In this document: piece by piece, positions 24,442 through 26,764 of the stretch
Numbering within the stretch: position 1 is the first letter of the stretch
How the letters are laid out: every line of letters begins with the position of its first letter
Assembly: GCA_946533525.1 (NCBI GenBank)
Contig: CAMNBW010000002.1
Location: 1-26,764 of the forward strand
DNA: 26,764 nucleotides
From: an uncultured Lachnospiraceae bacterium
Lineage (GTDB): Bacteria > Bacillota > Clostridia > Lachnospirales > Lachnospiraceae
Direction: 5' to 3'
The notes under the pieces: model-generated
Database searches by the model: none
Told to the model about the DNA's origin: nothing
The model's input: only the letters and a program-made list of their open reading frames with translations
Program-made: the position numbers and the translations under genes

Positions 24442-24478
24442 GCATTTCGTACCACTTTTCACCACTTTCCACCACCCG
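24442..24478 (-). promoter_or_regulatory. Putative MraZ operator: GTGG boxes at 10-bp intervals
   Basis: On the minus strand GTGG occurs at 24475-24472, 24465-24462 and 24455-24452, exactly 10 bp apart. The last two sit in AAAGTGGTGA and AAAGTGGTAC, with a degenerate fourth unit AAATGCC. Known MraZ sites are tandem TGGG- or AAAGTG-type boxes with about one-turn spacing, so this is a good match. The array lies at the predicted transcript start. It is bounded by a 7-bp inverted repeat (CGGGTGG at 24478-24472 and CCACCCG at 24442-24436). Confidence 0.75.
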
Positions 24479-24484
24479 ATGTTT

Positions 24485-24513
24485 ATTCTACCCCACTTTT
24501 GTACTAAAAACAA
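24485..24513 (-). promoter_or_regulatory. Predicted promoter of the mraZ (dcw) operon
   Basis: TTGTTT (24513-24508), a 17-nt spacer and TAGAAT (24490-24485) give a predicted start near 24478. The spacer contains AAAAGTGGGG, a further box resembling the operator units (GTGG at 24496-24493, 21 bp from the next). Confidence 0.6.
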
Positions 24514-24545
24514 TACTTTTTTCAAAAATAATGCCTTCCAGAACA

Positions 24546-24573
24546 CAAAAAAAGAAGCGCCGAAGCGCTTCTT
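24546..24573 (-). terminator. Intrinsic terminator with UUCG loop
   Basis: A 9-bp stem (AAGAAGCGC with GCGCTTCTT) closed by a TTCG tetraloop runs into seven T on the minus strand. It lies after the secreted-protein gene and insulates the dcw operon from the ychF-lgt unit. Confidence 0.92.
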
Positions 24574-24643
24574 CTCTATATCTTGTGGTCGTCCTTCAAG
24601 CAGACCGCAATTACCTGATTTTAAGCCGATTTATCTGTTTCTC

Positions 24644-25360
24644 TTAATATGTTTCACCGCTTTCCCTGGTAAATTTAACCCTGTTGCGATCCTTATCGTA
24701 AATCTCGCAATACCTGGCGGCGTAATTCCACTTTTTAACAGACAGGGACTTGAGTTCAACCAGCTTCCCTCCTGAATTGCCGGGAATATTAGTGACCTTT
24801 GCATAAACTCCGTTCGAGGGTATATTGAGCTTGATCCACGATTTTGAAACCGATTCCAGTACCAGATTTCCCGGATTTGTATTGTATGGAGTCCCTTTGT
24901 TTCCGGGCAGGCCATCCGTCCTGTTCATGACCTTCGCAGGATCAATGTCGTCCCACACCCCGTTAAACATCTCCTTTGCGGTTCCGAGCTTGTGTCCGGT
25001 CTTGTCGTAAACACTGTAATCCCCGGTAAGAAGCTCCAAAACCTTGGAGGCTCTCATCGTATAAAGCTGGTTTTTTGTGATCCCGGCAACAGAATGCGGC
25101 TCTCCCACTGCGTTTACCTTGCTGATATTCGAAGCATTTATAGCCGAATCCCCAAGCCTCGGGTTTGTATTACCGACGTTAACCCCCGTAGGCGCATAGG
25201 GCGTGCCTGTTGTGGTGGCCGTCGTTGCAGCGGTAGTGCCTGTCCGAGTGCCCGTTCCCGTTTCGGCAGCATAGACCGCCGGCATAAGAGAACTGACAAA
25301 CGCTGCTGTCAGCACCATGGCGATCATTCTTTTTGCCCGGTTTCTGTAATGACCCTTCAT
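24644..25360 (-). CDS. Secreted protein of unknown function
   Basis: This 238-aa protein has a clear Sec signal peptide: a basic start (KGHYRNRAKR), a hydrophobic core (MIAMVLTAAFVSSLMPAVYA) and likely cleavage near Ala31-Ala32. There is no lipobox Cys, so it is not an Lgt substrate despite sitting next to lgt. A Thr/Gly/Ala-rich stretch (about 33-56) leads to a globular domain with YTMRASKVLELLTGDYSVYD, GVWDDIDPAKVMNRTDG and a C-terminal SVKKWNYAARYCEIYDKDRN. I recognise no family, catalytic triad, LPxTG or wall-binding repeat. The ATG has GGAGGTTTGA just upstream, 29 nt after lgt, and a strong terminator follows, so it is the last gene of the ychF-lgt unit. Confidence 0.82.
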   Translation of the reverse strand: MKGHYRNRAKRMIAMVLTAAFVSSLMPAVYAAETGTGTRTGTTAATTATTTGTPYAPTGVNVGNTNPRLGDSAINASNISKVNAVGEPHSVAGITKNQLYTMRASKVLELLTGDYSVYDKTGHKLGTAKEMFNGVWDDIDPAKVMNRTDGLPGNKGTPYNTNPGNLVLESVSKSWIKLNIPSNGVYAKVTNIPGNSGGKLVELKSLSVKKWNYAARYCEIYDKDRNRVKFTRESGETY

Positions 25361-25389
25361 TCAAACCTCCGTGTTTTTCATGAGCACAA

Positions 25390-26250
25390 TCACTGAGCTT
25401 TTCTTTTATCGGAAACTCTTTTTATAATTATAACACCCGCAGAAACCAATATACAAGCTCCCGCCACTATCTGACTTATCGGGATGCCCAGTACCGGCGC
25501 TATAAGCTGGTCGGTCCGAAGCCCCTCTATCCAGATGCGGCCAAGTCCATAACCCAGCAGGTACAGGAAAAATACCTCCCCGGGAAATTTCTTATGCTTT
25601 CTATATATATACAGCAGGATCAGTACGCAAAGGTTCCACAATCCTTCATATAAAAAGGTAGGGTGAACCTGAATGTAGTCCATTCCCGCCGTAATATGCT
25701 GCTCTATCCCAGCAGATATATCGCTTGTGCGAACGTCCGCTATGGGAAGTCTCATGGAAAGCAGGTTTTCCGACCAGCCGCCGAAGGCCTCCCTGTTAAA
25801 AAAATTGCCCCAACGGCCGATGATCTGCCCTATGGGGAAGCCCAGGGCTATCGAATCGCAGACCTCAAGGGGATTTTCCTTATGTATTTTACTTATTATA
25901 ATAACGGTTATAAAGGCTGCCGTAATGCCGCCGTAGATAGCAAGTCCTCCCTGCCTTAAATTAAAAATGCTAAGAAGATTATCCTTGTAATAATCCCAGG
26001 CAAAGATAACGTAATAGACCCTGGCTCCCAGTATTCCGGCAATAACTCCATACGTTACCACATCCCATACAGGATCCGGCGAAAGCCCCCTGCTCTTCCT
26101 GTCGTGAACCGCCATCGCCACGCCGAGCATTATCCCTATCGCAATAAGACAGCCGTAAAGCGCCACAGTAAAGCCGAAAATGCTGAAATTCTTCGGCACA
26201 TTATGCAGCCATATATTAAGATTTGGAAAAGCAATATCTCCGTGTTCCAT
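25390..26250 (-). CDS. lgt: Prolipoprotein diacylglyceryl transferase
   Basis: This membrane enzyme transfers diacylglycerol from phosphatidylglycerol to the lipobox cysteine of prolipoproteins (EC 2.5.1.145). About seven helices are present. Diagnostic segments are GGLAIYGG, the Lgt signature GQIIGRWGNFFNREAFG, HPTFLYEGLWN, and GRIWIEGLRTDQ. I use the ATG at 26250 (286 aa), because the family usually begins a few residues before FPNLNI. A GTG at 26259 overlapping the ychF stop as GTGA is an alternative and would mean coupled translation. In either case lgt directly follows ychF. Confidence 0.96.
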   Translation of the reverse strand: MEHGDIAFPNLNIWLHNVPKNFSIFGFTVALYGCLIAIGIMLGVAMAVHDRKSRGLSPDPVWDVVTYGVIAGILGARVYYVIFAWDYYKDNLLSIFNLRQGGLAIYGGITAAFITVIIISKIHKENPLEVCDSIALGFPIGQIIGRWGNFFNREAFGGWSENLLSMRLPIADVRTSDISAGIEQHITAGMDYIQVHPTFLYEGLWNLCVLILLYIYRKHKKFPGEVFFLYLLGYGLGRIWIEGLRTDQLIAPVLGIPISQIVAGACILVSAGVIIIKRVSDKRKAQ

Positions 26251-26255
26251 GAGCT

Positions 26256-26764
26256 TCACACGTTAAACCTGAAGAGTATAACGTCTCCGTCCTCGACGAC
26301 ATATTCCTTGCCTTCCATACGCACCAGTCCCTTGTCCCTGGCCGCGCTCATGCTCCCGTTCTCAACAAGGGCATCATAGGATATGACCTCCGCCTTGATA
26401 AAGCCCCTTTCGAAATCGGTATGTATCTTTCCCGCAGCCTGGGGAGCCTTTGTCCCCTTCTTTATGGTCCAGGCGCGGGACTCATCCTCCCCGCAGGTCA
26501 GGAAAGAAATAAGTCCGAGCAGTGAATAGCTGGCCCTTATAAGCTTGTCCAGGCCGGATTCCTTTAAGCCCAGATCCTCCAAAAACGCGGCCTTGTCGTC
26601 ATCCTCGAGCTCGGACAGCTCCTGCTCGATCTGCGCGCATATAACGAAGACCTCCGAGCCCTCGTTTTTGGCATACTCTCTTACCGCCTTAACGCCGGCG
26701 TTATTCGCCCCATCGTCTGCCAGATCGTCCTCTGCCACGTTCGCCGCATAGATGACGGGCTTTG
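26256..26764 (-). CDS. ychF: Obg-like ATPase YchF, C-terminal part (5' end outside window)
   Basis: The reading frame is open to the window edge and begins KPVIYAANVAEDDL, a conserved YchF segment just after the GTPase-fold core. About 168 residues are visible. They include the helical insert region, FLTCGEDESRAWTIKKGTKA, and the C-terminal TGS domain with GKIHTDFERGFIKAEVISYD and the ending EGKEYVVEDGDVILFRFNV. YchF/OLA1 proteins hydrolyse ATP, bind ribosomes and are linked to oxidative stress response. The P-loop lies beyond the window. The gene is followed immediately by lgt. Confidence 0.95.
   Translation of the reverse strand, partial: KPVIYAANVAEDDLADDGANNAGVKAVREYAKNEGSEVFVICAQIEQELSELEDDDKAAFLEDLGLKESGLDKLIRASYSLLGLISFLTCGEDESRAWTIKKGTKAPQAAGKIHTDFERGFIKAEVISYDALVENGSMSAARDKGLVRMEGKEYVVEDGDVILFRFNV

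Overview
The window is a stretch of chromosome from an anaerobic low-to-mid-GC Firmicute, most likely a Lachnospiraceae-type Clostridia. The reasons are a Gram-positive-style dcw (division and cell wall) cluster led by mraZ, a YfhO-family membrane protein, an NADP-type GdhA, a DUF5688-like protein (a family I associate with Lachnospiraceae), strong AGGAGG-type ribosome binding sites and frequent TTG/GTG starts. All 22 protein genes and the one tRNA lie on the minus strand, so transcription runs from high to low coordinates.

In transcription order: the 3' end of ychF, lgt and a secreted protein of unknown function (26764-24644) end at a textbook UUCG-tetraloop terminator (24546-24573). Next comes the dcw operon: mraZ, rsmH, ftsL, ftsI, mraY, murD, ftsW, ftsQ (24383-15642). 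It has a promoter and a set of 10-bp-periodic GTGG boxes that look like the MraZ operator. ftsZ follows with its own near-consensus promoter and a leader of about 104 nt. It is followed closely by nrdR, an EamA transporter, a yqeG-type HAD phosphatase and the shikimate genes aroE, aroK and aroQ (15441-10189). efp has its own predicted promoter. A DUF5688-like gene, tRNA-Arg(CCG) with a very good promoter, and a membrane-anchored double-SH3b protein come next (10054-7087). gdhA has a near-consensus promoter followed by a long terminator-like hairpin in its own leader. The last block is an EamA transporter, a large YfhO-like protein and an FGGY sugar kinase, tightly packed (5434-141).

The dcw block makes and exports lipid II (MurD, MraY), polymerises and crosslinks septal peptidoglycan (FtsW, FtsI), scaffolds it (FtsL, FtsQ) and positions it (FtsZ). 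MraZ probably autoregulates the operon. murG, murE, murF and ftsA are not in the cluster, and the spoIIGA-sigE pair often found after ftsZ in spore formers is replaced by nrdR.

I do not see a mobile element, CRISPR array or defence system. The points most worth a second look are: an FtsZ with two insertions in its C-terminal globular domain; the promoter-then-terminator architecture in the gdhA and ftsZ leaders; the MraZ operator with an extra box inside the promoter spacer; five of nine dcw genes starting with TTG or GTG; a low-complexity insertion and repeat-bearing tail in FtsI; and an unrecognised secreted protein between lgt and mraZ.
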